A stretch of DNA of 64,000 bases. Source: Takakia lepidozioides (Eukaryota; Streptophyta; Takakiopsida; Takakiales; Takakiaceae). The stretch spans positions 15,250,001 through 15,314,000 of the forward strand of contig CM060731.1 in the NCBI GenBank assembly GCA_030704615.1. Direction: 5' to 3'. Positions 34,165-45,522 of the stretch are shown piece after piece. The first letter of the stretch is position 1; each line of letters starts with the position of its first letter. Made by a program: the position numbers and the translations under genes. The notes beneath the pieces were generated by a model. That model made no database searches. It was not told the origin of the DNA and saw only the letters and a list, made by a program, of their open reading frames with translations.

Positions 34165-34224
34165 TTTTCCCTTCATCTTGTCCTCAAGTCCAGCCTTCTG
34201 CTTAGTCATTCTTTGAGCTTATTG

Positions 34225-34245
34225 AATAAATGTGTCCTTAATAAA
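34225..34245 (+). terminator. Polyadenylation signals of the ADCK1-like gene
   Basis: Two AATAAA hexamers (34225-34230 and 34240-34245) lie 60-80 bases after the stop codon. Confidence 0.5.
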
Positions 34246-34249
34246 GTGA

Positions 34250-35798
34250 CCTGATTTCTATATCAACTTGTTGCTAGCTGCTACTTTGGGCTGCAGGAGC
34301 AACTAATTTCCATGAAAAAATTCAACAATTGCCATGAGTGATGAAAATCTGGCCATTGCAAGTAACTCGGGTTCCCCTACAGATGATCTGTCTGTGGGTT
34401 GTCGTCTGATCATGTCAAAAGTCCCATAAATGATTGTTATGATTCCTAAGTTTCTCATCAGATTACAAAGCTCTGCACTAAAATTATATTGACTATGGTC
34501 TTGGACTGAATCTTGTCCTAGCCTCCTTTCTGTGCACTGCACAACAGATGACCGTGTGGAAATCACCTCCGCTCTCAGTTTATGAGTGGGGCCGCCCTAA
34601 TCACTACTATTATACACTGCTTACAACCATGGAATACTGCAGGCATCAGGGACAATGACTGTCAGAAATATATTTCATAGTGAAAGGCATCTGTCTTTTG
34701 CAGAAGAAGAAGAGGGCTCATGTGCATTTGGACCACTTGCAGATGCTCAGATCATACCAAAAACAATATCAACTATGAAGAGCCTTCCCAAGGTACACGG
34801 ATATGGCACCTGTGGTACAGAGAATGATAGTTCCTTGTGTTCAAATTGAAAGAGTTTCTCTTTCTTGTCAAATATAAATCACCCACCCATCACTACACCC
34901 CTTCATTCTACAGTGAAAAGAATATTAACTTCATCTGACCGAGACATACCATTTTTAGGCAAAGGAAGAAGACCCACCTTGCAATGTGGCAGTCAAGATT
35001 TGAGCCCCTGGGGTAATAGTTTCTCAGTGCTCTATCCTACAGACTAGGGGTTCACTGCATCCTCCGGCAACACAAGCCGCATTTTAGAATATTGGAATAG
35101 TCTCTGTGATCGTAATCCAGAATCGCTCAAAAATTCCCTTTGCAAATTGTTCCCCAAGCATAATAATACCCCGTCTCTAGATTACATCACTCTGCCCTCG
35201 GAAGGCAAGACTCTCAAATCCGAGGGGAAAGTCCGAGGAAAAGTCCGAGGGTAATAACGTAGTACTATGAAATTTGTGAAAGGGGGCAGTACCCGCAAGG
35301 GGAAGAGGCTCTTATTTACGCTAGCTTCGGTTGGCGTCATATATATACATATATGAAAAAATGCATGCTTATTTTTTTTCCAAGGTGCAACATGTGTATG
35401 TCTACGATTTCCTCGAATTTCTTTCCAGCCAAACAAACTTCTACAGGGCTCTTCTTTATACTCTAACTTTGGCTGGCGTCATGTATATGTGTATATATAT
35501 ATAGAGGTGGTTGAATGGCCCTAGGGGCTTGGCTTGCCAAGAGGACATTCCAGAAGCCTGCAAAAGGAGAAATCATCAGCAGCCTTTTTTCGTGTTACTG
35601 AGCGAGACAGGGTAAGTAAGTAAGACGTGGGGCGGCAGGAGTGGGTGATGCTCCCTGCACACGGCAGTAAAATGTGGTCCATAAAATATATCCATCTTAC
35701 GATGTAGAAATCTAATGCTCACCATTGGTCCACCTCGAACCTCACCAGTAACTTACCGCTACTTTTACTAGTAACTCCCTGGTATGTTTCCACTGTTG
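34250..35798. other. Intergenic, no gene seen
   Basis: No supported gene. A short diverged duplication is visible: 'gctcttattta...ggttggcgtcatatata' near 35310 and 'gctcttcttta...ggctggcgtcatgtata' near 35450, each leading into an AT-rich 'atatat' run. Confidence 0.4.
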
Positions 35799-36417
35799 AA
35801 CTATAGGTAGCTAACCGTGGTTGGTGAAGACCAGCTTCAGCCGCCTGCAAATTGTAATGGTACAAATACGATTGGGTCAATGTATACAAATATGTACGTA
35901 TTATGTACGTGTCGAGAGAGCAGGAGGTTCGCTACTAGGGGATTGTGTCATAATACAGGTATTGTATTATGTATGAGAGGAACCGTAGTGTATGTGGATC
36001 CGTAGATAGGGCCCTGGTGTGGCTATGGTGAGGATTCCTAGAGGGCAGGCTGAGGAGGGAGACGAGGCAGACAAACGTGTGGAGCTTCTCTGCCATCTCC
36101 CTCTTGGCAACTATAGGTAGCTAACCGTGGTTGGTGAAGACCAGCTTCAGCCGCCTCAAATTGTAATGGTACAAATACGATTGGGTCAATGTATACAAAT
36201 ATGTACGTATTATGTACGTGTCGAGAGAGCAGGAGGTTCGCTACTAGGGGATTGTGTCATAATACAGGTATTGTATTATGTATGAGAGGAACCGTAGTGT
36301 ATGTGGATCCGTAGATAGGGCCCTGGTGTGGCTATGGTGAGGATTCCTAGAGGGCAGGCTGAGGAGGGAGACGAGGCAGACAAACGTGTGGAGCTTCTCT
36401 GCCATCTCCCTCTTGGC
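35799..36417 (+). repeat. Tandem duplication of a 310-bp unit
   Basis: The unit 35799-36108 is repeated at 36109-36417. The only difference I see is one missing G in the second copy (CCGCCTGCAAATT against CCGCCTCAAATT). The unit starts AACTATAGGTAGCTAACC and ends TCTCCCTCTTGGCA. The second copy ends about 1 kb before the ATG of the RF298-like gene. Such near-identity means either a very recent duplication or an assembly artefact. Confidence 0.95.
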
Positions 36418-37401
36418 ATCGCCAAAACAAGGCTTTGGATTGGAAAGGAAAACGAGGTTCCGAGAGATTGAAAATCGTCGGTAAATGGTGGAAGAATTGT
36501 CGAGTTTTGGATTTCTAAGCAGTTTCGGAATTCTGAGGCAGGGGCGGCGTGAACCTCTCTCTTTGCCAGAGGCGATTCTGGACCTCTCTTCCTGGTTTGG
36601 ATTGCAAAGACTGAACGGGGTCATACGGAGTGAAATCGTTCTGTCGTCCTGAACCGAATTTTGAGAGAATCCAACACGTGGTTATTGAGCGAGGACCCGT
36701 GTTTTTGCGGTGGCATCTCGTATTGGCCTGTGAATCTCTCGAGCCTCAATTTCAAGGGGCGGAACCATGACGGAGACTTAAAATCCTGTGAAGAATTGTA
36801 GAGGTTGGATCTCTAGAACTTGGATATTGATGAAGTTTTCGGCCTTCGCCTGCCTTGCCTTTGGCCATCCTATCCCTCCCGTCCTGTTTACTGGTGTTTC
36901 TGGTTGCTGTGTCTTTTAGCCGGATCTTGGAAGCTTGGGGGAAATCTTAGGAGGTACTGGCCAGATTCAATAATCAACAGGTCTCATCAAATCCTTCTGT
37001 CCCAGGATTCTTTACGAGAGCAGTCCTATTCCATAAGGTCAAAGCTTGTCGGATGTGTATGTGTAAAGTACTTCCAATTATTACCGTCTTTCATACTGGA
37101 AGGCCTGAGATTTTTCTTTCTTCACTGTGGCTGGATTCCCTTTGTGGCGACACTTAACCTCCGCGTATTTCCAGTACTTGTTTCCTTTTCTCGGAGATTA
37201 GTTTCCTACCTCTGTGCTTGCGTAGTCGCAACATCTCAAGTCGTTCAAGTTGATTCCAGAAAGGGGAATTCAACTGTCAGACGATTTTGTTTCACCAAAG
37301 CGCTCCTGGCAGAAGTGTCGGTGTTTATTGAGGGCGACGAGCTGGGATCACAGTCATTCCCACCAGAATCTGGGAGCGAATTGAGAGGAAATCCTGTCGC
37401 A

Positions 37402-40400
37402 ATGGCTTCTCCAAGTACAGCCTCGGTTGTACGTGAGAAATGCAGTCGCAACAAGAGAAAGTTTCGTGGCGATCTGCCATCCCCTCATGGAAGTTCCGAG
37501 GAGAATTGCGAAGGGGGGATGGACAACAGGGGGAATGATGGTGAAGGCAGCAACTGCATGCCGAATAGGTGCGCTTTGGACAATCTCAATTTGGGTACAA
37601 GTGCTGACTGCAAGTCCCTGAATGTGAAGAAGGAGGGGCCTGGAATTGTCCACAACTTGAAGCAGTGGTTTCGGTCTGGACAAGGTAGGGGTTTGCAAAC
37701 AGGCAAGTGTGATGAGGGCTCAATGACAGATGAAGGTGAGGAGGAAGAAGACAACGAATTTGAGGAGGAGGAGGAGTACGAGTGGGATGATTGTACAGAG
37801 GGTGAATTAGAGGACCTTTTGATGAAGAATCTGGAGAATCTTCATAATGATGCAATCAACAAGATTGTTGCCTGTGGCCACACAAGAGATGAGGCTCTTA
37901 GGGCAGTGCTTAAGCACGGGCGCCATTATGGTGGCAAAGATGCACTTGTCAACATTGTTGGGGATGCTTTGGGCTACTTGACTGACAATGATGAGGGATG
38001 TGATGACGACAAGCACATCTGTACTGATTTGAAAGAGTTGCAGAAACAGAGTTTATCTGACATGGTGCGGGTGCTAAGAGGCTTCCGCCCTTCTCTCAGT
38101 CGAGGTGATGCCATGTGGTGCTTGCTCATGTGTGACATGAATGTTGCACACGTATGGGATGAAGAGGATGGCACCTTACCTGCTGTCAACAAGGAGTCAG
38201 TGGCAACTTCAATCTCTTCTCCACAGTCTGGGCCTGGTCCCAGCTCCTCCCTATCCCTGTCCTCCACAAATTCCTCTCCACCCTCTCCTGGGCCAATTTC
38301 CTCATCCCCTCCCAAGTCCCCTGTATCTCCCGTATCTGCCTCTACTTCTCCTTCATATGGTGGGAGTGAGGGGGATAATCTAGGTACTTCCAGCCCAGTG
38401 AGTGCTGTCCCTTCACAAAGTAGTGGACCTGCTCTTGTTACACTGAGTTATACCAGAGCCTCTCCAACAGATCCATGGCAGCTGGTGAGTAACACTACAT
38501 CAGATATGGAGTCGTTCGGGGCTGAACAGAGGCGAAGGAGTCCTGTTCGCACTGTAGATTGTGCTCTCACAATGGGGCAGCCTGACTCTGCTCCTTTAGA
38601 TCCCTCTCTTGTTGCAGGAATGTCTCCTCCGTCGCCTCATACTGTTGAGAATGGCTTCTCAGTCGAAGACAGTGGCACAGGTCTACAAGATGTAAGAGCA
38701 GCTGCAGAAACTTCAGATAAGTCTGAGTGTGAGGATCATGGGTTGGATCCCAGCCTCTCAATCCCCTCTCCAGAAGCTGGTTTGTTGCTGCCTCAGGATA
38801 CTGCCGATGCTCTGCTAACTGCAGGTTGGTAATTTTGGGCTGATTGGCCTAGTTCCTTAGGCTTCTGTGCAAGCTTGTTTGGGTCATCCTCACTTTCATC
38901 GAGTCTGCTAGGATGCCCAACATTTTGGTTTCTTCTTAAGAGCCAGGTGTGCACTGCTTATGCCTACTTAAAGCGGTTTTATCATGCCACCATTATAATT
39001 CATTGTTCTTTTGTAACAAACTTCTATTGCAGGTGATGTAACGGATCCCACTTGTAAACTTAGTCAAGACATCCACTTTGGTGTGAGCACTCCTGGGGAA
39101 GAACTCTCCAGTTGTGATGTAGACCAGCTCGAGACAGATTTGCAGATTGGGAGTTCTTTGCAGCCTGTTTCTTTGGAAACAACCTTGGAACCTCCCACTG
39201 TGGATCAAGACACAGAGGATCTGTCAGCCAACGAGACTGGAGTTGCAGAAACAGAGCTATCATTAAGTGTACCTGCACCTTTTGATAGTTCCAGCTGCAG
39301 TGATGGAGGGTTAGAGGCATCCCAAGTGAGTACCAAAGAGCAGGTTGATATAGCCGACAACCAGAACCAGCCGCCTGAGTTGGATAATGTTGAGGAGGGG
39401 AAGGATGAAACTCTACTCAAGCTTCAGCAAAGGGTGACAGATCTTGAGACACAATTGCAGGAACGTACAGAATGGGCACAGCAAAAGGTCATGCAGGCTG
39501 CTCGACGGCTGAGCAAAGACTTGGCTGAACTGAAGGCTCTCCGAGCGGAGCGAGAAGAGGGGTTGCGACTTAAGAAAGAGCAAAAGGCACTTGAGGACAG
39601 CACAATGAAGAAGCTTACAGAAATGGAAAATGCACTGCGCAAGGCAAGTGGCCAAGTAGACCGTGCCAATACTGCAGTGCGCCGGCTGGAGCATGAGAAT
39701 GCTGAGATGCGTGCAGAGATGGAGGCTGCCAAGCTGAGTGCTGCTGAATCTGTGGCCACTTATCAAGAGGTTGCAAAACGAGAGAAGAAAGGAGTGAAAC
39801 GAGCGCAAGCTTGGGAGAGACAGAAGGCCAAATTGCAGGAGGATTTGTCAGAGGAGAGGCGCAAAGTGACTCAAATACAGCAGCAACTTGCACAAGCTAA
39901 GGAACGGCAGCAACAGGCAGAGGTGAGTTTGCACATGTGAATATGTTGGTCGCAATGTACCGTGTTGAAAATACCGTAGTCTATGTACATCCTATACACC
40001 ACAGTTCAACTTCGAGACCGAAGTTGCAGTTGGAAAACCTGGAAGAGAATTTTTCTCAGGCTGCTGATTGTCCAGGCTAGCTATGGCATGAATGGAGTAT
40101 TGAAGGCCCAAGGTAAAAATATTGCTGGGGATGTCCCAAGTTTGGTCATGCTTTTGTGGCTTAGCACATAAATGCAAGTAGGACTGTGAGCCGTGTAAAG
40201 CAGACTCTTCCTCATATGTCATGGGGGGTGCAAACCTTGTTGGTTGTTTGAGGCTTTTGACACAGGAGGATCATGCAAGAATATGTTTCAAAGCTCTGTA
40301 TCTTTTCTTCTTCTCTGCTGGTCAGGTGAGATGGAGACAAGAAGAGAAGTCCAAAGAGGAAGCTGTGTTGCGTGCAGATATGGAAAAGAGAGCTAAAGAG

Positions 40401-40853
40401 CAAGCTGAATCTGCTGCCAAGAGGCGGGAGGAGTCTTCGCGGAGGAAGGCTGAGTTAGATTTTCAGCGCCACCAGGATGACATGCAACGACTAGAACGTG
40501 AAATAGCAGGGCTTAGGGTTTCAGCAGAAGCATCCCAGCTGGCAACCTCACGCTGGGGTCCTTCGCTGATGAGCCTGGGGGACACTGGTGGTGGACTAGG
40601 GCTAAAGGAGTTGAATGCTCGGCTGCTGCGGGAGGTTGCAGATCTACAGGATTCAACTCACAGAGACATTCGCCGTGACCGGGAGTGTGTGATGTGCATG
40701 TGTGAGGAGATGTCAGTAGTTTTCTTGCCGTGTGCCCACCAGGTGATCTGTACAAAGTGCAATGATCTCCACGAGAAGCAGGGGATGCGAGACTGTCCTT
40801 CTTGTCGAACACCAATCCAGCAGCGGATTCGAGTCTATGGTGTTAGTTCCTAG
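37402..40853 (+). CDS. RF298: RF298/RF4-type RING E3 ubiquitin ligase, 3 exons
   Basis: This is a plant RING E3 of the RF298/RF4 family, a likely cytosolic or nuclear ligase whose substrates are not known to me. Exons 37402-38824, 39033-39922 and 40326-40853 join in phase for 946 residues. Start: the first in-frame ATG gives MASPSTAS, then EKCSRNKRKFRGDLP, a conserved N-terminal motif. After an acidic run (about residues 115-135) comes the UBA-like block ELEDLLMKNLENLHNDAINK and IVACGHTRDEALRAVLKHG, then LSRGDAMWCLLMCDMNVAH. A Ser/Pro-rich linker and a long coiled coil (about residues 585-880) follow. The C-terminus is a C3HC4 RING (CVMC, FLPCAH, CTKC, CPSC) ending QQRIRVYGVSS. About 190 codons upstream are open but lack any ATG, so they are probably leader sequence. 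Confidence 0.93.
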
Positions 40854-41969
40854 TAAGGGATGTCAACGGTGGGGGACAGGGGGACCGTCAACAAGGTTGG
40901 TGTATGTGTGAACTGCTGTTCATCAGTGTCTAGGTGAATGTTCTGAGGACATGCGCCGCAGGTAGGCTGTGACAAATGGAAAGAAAGACACATGAAAAAG
41001 AGGGATGGCTGGTCCTGTTGGGAATCATAGTGCATTTGACCTTGAATGATGTAAGCTTCTCCTACAGATAGAGACCCCTTATCTTTTACTATTTAAGCTC
41101 GTAGGTATGAAATAAGGATTCTGCTCAGCAAAGCTGGCATTGAACTTGTTTTGACTTGTGTCTCCAAATATGTTGAGTTGTTAAATTGTGCTCGTGACTT
41201 CACTTCAAGTATCTCACCTTCTAATGTGATTGATGAGGACTTTAGTGTTGATTATTCCTGTCTGCAAGTTACCATGCCTTCTTGCGAGTAAGAGAAACTT
41301 AGCAGTTTGACTTCCATACTTCATAGTTACCTGATTTCTTCTGCTATGCTTTTTTCTGAACACGCGCATGTTGATAGGCAGTGTTCAGTGCTACATGTTT
41401 GATTTGTCTGGAGGTCTAAACCAGACTATTGAAAGCTCAAGCAGTCTTAGAGATCTGCAGAAGTGGCTGTGAGATCTGATTCAGTGCTAATGGAAGCGGA
41501 AATTGATGCCAAGCTTGCTGATTTGGGGTGATTATGAGCTCGCTCATCTCTTTTTGGGAGGACACCTTTGTGTGTGTGCGTGTGTGCGTGTGTGCACGTG
41601 ATATGAGGAAGTGGGTCGTTTTAGATGGTATTCCAGGGGAGACAATGTCACTTGAAGGATTGCTTCCACAGCTGGATATGCTACATCTCTAACCCAATCA
41701 CTTTGTAAGAGGTACGCCCAGCCCTGCAGGACTTCAGAAGCTGGAATCTATTCATTCCGCGTGGGGACACCCCCATTTTTACAAAGGCAAATTTCAGGCA
41801 GTGCTTTACGTCTTCAAGTGTTGAACATCCGCGGACACCGCAACCAACAGTCTGTATGAATACCATCTCAGCCAGCACTTTTGAGGTTGCACACAGTCAT
41901 AAAATTGTAGGGGTGGTGGTGAGGACCAGACTAAATTATAAAAGCGAAAAGGAAAAGGAAGAAATAGGC
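40854..41969. other. 3' flank of the RF298-like gene, no gene seen
   Basis: It holds the 3'-UTR and a (TG)n-type microsatellite with C interruptions at about 41568-41600. No coding frame is supported. Confidence 0.4.
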
Positions 41970-42050
41970 GTGGACGGCAGGATTCGAACCTGCGCGGGCA
42001 GAGCCCACATGATTTCTAGTCATGCCCGATAACCACTCCGGCACGTCCAC
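41970..42050 (-). tRNA. trnS-AGA: tRNA-Ser (anticodon AGA)
   Basis: Read on the minus strand, 81 bases fold as a class II tRNA. The 7-bp acceptor is GTGGACG with CGTCCAC. The anticodon stem CATGA/TCATG holds the loop CTAGAAA, so the anticodon is AGA for UCU. A long variable arm (GGGCTCTGCCC) and the T-arm GGTTCGAATCC follow. CCA is not encoded and there is no intron. It is a nuclear cytosolic tRNA. It lies 6 bases downstream of the tRNA-Thr gene on the same strand. Confidence 0.95.
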
Positions 42051-42056
42051 AGTTTT

Positions 42057-42129
42057 GCTTCCAGTGAGAGTTGAACTCACGACCTCCCGCTTACTAAACG
42101 GGTGCTCTAGCCAACTGAGCTATAGAAGC
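42057..42129 (-). tRNA. trnT-AGT: tRNA-Thr (anticodon AGT)
   Basis: On the minus strand, 73 bases form a standard cloverleaf. The acceptor is GCTTCTA with TGGAAGC (one G-T pair). The D-arm is TAGCTCAGTTGGCTAGAGCA. The anticodon stem CCCGT/GCGGG holds the loop TTAGTAA, giving AGT for ACU. The T-arm is GAGTTCAACTC. CCA is not encoded. Confidence 0.95.
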
Positions 42130-42276
42130 TTCATGATCAAGATCTTGAAAGACAGCTATTTGACTGATTCTCATCTTATCGACATCTGATCAGTTTTCGA
42201 TACCTGTTGGGCTTCTTCTCAATTCATGGGCTTTATTCCATCCATAAATTTCCGGTCCGACCGGGTAAAGCGTCAT

Positions 42277-42352
42277 GCCACGTCACGAACCGACCACCGG
42301 AAACTCAGGTTCCAGGACAATGTTTAGACCAAATCGTGTCCCGCCACGTCAT
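42277..42352. promoter_or_regulatory. Two CCACGTCA (bZIP-type) elements
   Basis: GCCACGTCAC at 42277-42286 and GCCACGTCAT at 42343-42352 are matches to TGACGTGG-type bZIP sites, about 65 bases apart. They lie about 0.8 kb before the coiled-coil gene. Function is not shown. The rest of 42130-43115 holds no gene and is presumably promoter and leader. Confidence 0.3.
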
Positions 42353-43115
42353 CGGAGGAGTCGTAAATACACGAATAATTAGCTGTATAATTGGTTCAGA
42401 AACTAATGAGTACTAAACTCCTCCGCTGCATATAGACCGTCAGATGGATGCTAGCCGTTATTCTCGGTCGATCTGAGCCGCTTGCTATTTGAATCATTAA
42501 TTACGAGTGGGGTTAACCAGACTTGTGTTGAACGCTTCGGATTCTCGCCAACTGTGGTTAGGTTGAAGTAACGGAAGCTATGGTGGACGACGAAGGAGGG
42601 GCAAGTAAGAGTGAGAGAGGAGGAGGGCCCCGCTGCCTCCGCTATGCTCGCAATTTTGCACGTCTATTTGCCCTCGTGCTTGCTGGAATTGGTGCGTGTT
42701 TCTTGCCTGCAAGTTGACATTCGTGATATTAATAAGAGTAAGGGAGCTACAAGCTGGAGGTGACATGCTGAAGTCGTTGTCTGACGGGAGGACGTTCTTG
42801 GGGGATGCTTGAGGTCTAGTTGGTCGCCGGCTTGTTGAACTTTGATGCGGTTTCTGGGATTGATATTCGGGGGTTATGGCTGTGGTTTTTAGCAGGGGGA
42901 GAACATTTGCGAAGTTGGAATTCTTGGTTGGGAGTGATGTTCTTGGCGCGTCGAATCGAGCTCTGGATTGTTTTGTGTATCGAGAAATGATCGGTTTTCT
43001 TTAGTCGTCTGACTGCTTGGTAGGTTTGGGTCGGATCTCTGTGTTGTTGCCATACTTTCGACTCGTTGCCGGTTCCGAGCGGTCTGATGTTAAAAAATCG
43101 CTTAAGAGAGCAGCG

Positions 43116-45344
43116 ATGGCAGTCAGCCTCGACACGGATGGCGGTGGCCCTCTGACAGAACGTCCTCAAGTAGATCAGCGATTCGATGAAATTGTTGTTC
43201 TAAAGGTTCTGGAAGGAAAATCGAAAGGAGCACCAGTGCTGGGAGGGGAGCGAACTTCAGCATATAGTGAGGTTCGGGGCGTACTTGCTGACGAGTGGAG
43301 ACGAACTTCCGGCGCGGGAGTAAATTCCATGCAACACTATAGCAGAAAACTGTCTGAAGAGCTGAAGAGGCCAGCAGATTCGCTTTCAGATAGGAGGAGG
43401 CGTAGCGCGGCCAAAGAAGAACTCGACGCAGCACCTCAAGAGATTGTAGGGAAGGAAAATATTGAATTACAAGCAAGCTGGGAACGTCTTACATCAAGGG
43501 AGAAGGGTACAGACATGCCTGACCACCGATATGACATGGAATTCAAGATTGAGAAGGTAAGGGCTGATGATAGCAGCCTAAGGGACAGGGTTTGGAATCT
43601 AGAAGAAGAGAAAGGGAAGTTGCACAAGGACCTGGCGTCCATGACTTTGAGGGAAACAATACTGAGGGAGAAAGTGAAAGAGTTCGAGCTGCAGATGGAT
43701 GGCCATAGAAAGAGGGTGGAGAGAGCAGAGAAGACTATCTTAGAACTAAGGGAATCGGCAGCACACAGTAACAAGCAAGCGAGACAAGCAGAGGCTGATC
43801 TGGAAGAGCTTCGGAGGGTCTCCATGCAAAAAGATGGGGAGAAATCTGACCTGCAAAATCTGGTGGACAGATTGCAACAGCTTTGCATGGACCATGAGAA
43901 GAGTATACACGGCCTTCGCCAGGGTCTGAAAAATGGCATGGACGGGAACAAGGAAGGGAGAATGAGCCGACTCCAACGTGAGCTCCACAGATTGAGCGGT
44001 GTGGAAATTAACTTGCAGACTGAGCTGGAGGCGTCAAGAGGTGAAAACTGTACCCTGCGTCGGGAAATCAAGAATTTGCTGGACAGAGTAGCGAGTGAAC
44101 AAAAAGATAGGGCAGCAAACATGAAGAAAGTAGACCACGACTTCCGTGCTGAAATCGAACAAGGACAAGCTCAAGTCACCGAACTGAAAGATGAGAACAA
44201 CTTGCTCTTCGCTAAGATGAGGCTTGTGATGAGAGAGAGACAGGTCGCAAGGGAGGCGTTGAGAGCGTCCAAAGCTAGGCTGGCAGGGATTGAGGAAGAA
44301 AATCAAAGCCTGAAAGAGGAGGTTGCCAAAGGAAGAAGTGTTGCACAAGCCAGGGAGAGAGAGGTACACGACCTTGAAATGCAGCTGGACTGTCTTACAA
44401 AGAGTAAACAGATGTTTCAGGCTGTATTTGCGTTGAGGCAGAAGGCTGCTGCAACCTGTGGGAAAGAGGTAAAGGAAAAGGAGAAGGAAGCCCATGAGGC
44501 TCAACACATGGAGTCAGAGATGCGGCAGAGCCTGCAGGCGGCCGCACAGCAGCTGTACAGTATGAATGAAAGGGTGGAATCTATGATGGATAAGCTTTCA
44601 GAGCGTGACAGACAACTACAGGAAGCCAGGGCTGAAAAGTCCAAGAAAGATGAAGTGATCCGGGGTTTAGAACAGAGCCTTAGCAATTTAACCAGAACTG
44701 TGGACTCTCAGAGTGCATGCCTGATGCGCCTCTCTGCCCAGAATGAGCATCTTGTAACGGTGTCACAATCGCAGGTTAGACGGATTGAGGAGCTTCAGAC
44801 ACAGATTGTGGCGACGGAAGAGCGGAGGGACAAGGCAGATGAAGGAGTGGAACAACTGAAGCAGCAATTGAGGGACTGGGATCAAGAGATGCAAGCACAG
44901 GATTTGAACTGCCAACTGCTGCGCGAAAAGATTGGCATAATGGAAGCAGATCTGCGGCAGTGTCATGGACAAGTGGCCTCACTGCTTCAGAGCCGTGATG
45001 AGTTATGTGCAGAAAGGGAACAATTGCAGCATTTGCTTGCCAATACTAACAATCGGGTTACTGAGCTTGCACACCAGCTGGTTAAAAGGGAAGAAGCCAT
45101 TAGATTGCTGGAAACCAACTTGGAGGATTGCAACAAGGAGATGTCCAGAGGCCAGGAAGAGATTTCTCGCATACTGAGAGAGAGAAATGCCATGCAACAA
45201 GAAGCAGAGGCAATGAGCCGGGAAGCACTTCGAACGAGTGTAGAGGTGGAGGTGTTGCGAAGGCGAGTGCAACAACTTGATGAAGATGTGCTGGTAAGGG
45301 ATGGTCAGATCTCAATTCTACGTGGGAGCCTCGAGGAAAGCTAG
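43116..45344 (+). CDS. Long coiled-coil protein of unknown function (plant DUF7653-like)
   Basis: A single uninterrupted frame of 742 codons starts at the first in-frame ATG (MAVSLDTDGG). The open stretch before it has no ATG. Residues about 120-740 are almost all heptad-type coiled coil rich in Glu, Lys, Arg and Gln, with no transmembrane segment. The block VDRLQQLCMDHEKSIHGLRQ, then LQRELHRLSGVEINLQTELE and ENCTLRREIKNLLDR, resembles plant CAP-Gly-linker-like proteins carrying DUF7653 ('LCxDQEKTIxGLR ... LTGVExxLRxEVE ... ENxxLLxRL'). A scaffold or cytoskeletal role is an inference. An AATAAA at 45517-45522 may be its polyadenylation signal. The absence of introns is notable for this length. 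Confidence 0.8.
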   Translation: MAVSLDTDGGGPLTERPQVDQRFDEIVVLKVLEGKSKGAPVLGGERTSAYSEVRGVLADEWRRTSGAGVNSMQHYSRKLSEELKRPADSLSDRRRRSAAKEELDAAPQEIVGKENIELQASWERLTSREKGTDMPDHRYDMEFKIEKVRADDSSLRDRVWNLEEEKGKLHKDLASMTLRETILREKVKEFELQMDGHRKRVERAEKTILELRESAAHSNKQARQAEADLEELRRVSMQKDGEKSDLQNLVDRLQQLCMDHEKSIHGLRQGLKNGMDGNKEGRMSRLQRELHRLSGVEINLQTELEASRGENCTLRREIKNLLDRVASEQKDRAANMKKVDHDFRAEIEQGQAQVTELKDENNLLFAKMRLVMRERQVAREALRASKARLAGIEEENQSLKEEVAKGRSVAQAREREVHDLEMQLDCLTKSKQMFQAVFALRQKAAATCGKEVKEKEKEAHEAQHMESEMRQSLQAAAQQLYSMNERVESMMDKLSERDRQLQEARAEKSKKDEVIRGLEQSLSNLTRTVDSQSACLMRLSAQNEHLVTVSQSQVRRIEELQTQIVATEERRDKADEGVEQLKQQLRDWDQEMQAQDLNCQLLREKIGIMEADLRQCHGQVASLLQSRDELCAEREQLQHLLANTNNRVTELAHQLVKREEAIRLLETNLEDCNKEMSRGQEEISRILRERNAMQQEAEAMSREALRTSVEVEVLRRRVQQLDEDVLVRDGQISILRGSLEES

Positions 45345-45522
45345 TACCTTGGACCTGCAGTGATCATATTTTGGTCCTCTCATGTCACCTGTAAATACTC
45401 AAACAAGTTGAGGATGGTAGGTATGGCCAACTTCAACACAGTGGAGTGAGATTTCAATTCCCATCGCCGCTCATGACACTTATGCCATTCAATCATACGT
45501 TGAACATCTACAACTAAATAAA

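Noticed and set aside
34303-34566. Minus-strand 87-codon frame after the kinase gene
   Set aside because: No ATG context, motif or splice partners. Composition resembles the surrounding intergenic DNA.
39413-39893. Minus-strand open frames opposite the E3 ligase coiled coil
   Set aside because: They are antisense shadows of exon 2. No independent motif.
43436-44122. Long minus-strand open frames within the coiled-coil gene
   Set aside because: These Ser/Leu/Phe-rich frames are the antisense shadow of Glu/Lys-rich coiled-coil codons.
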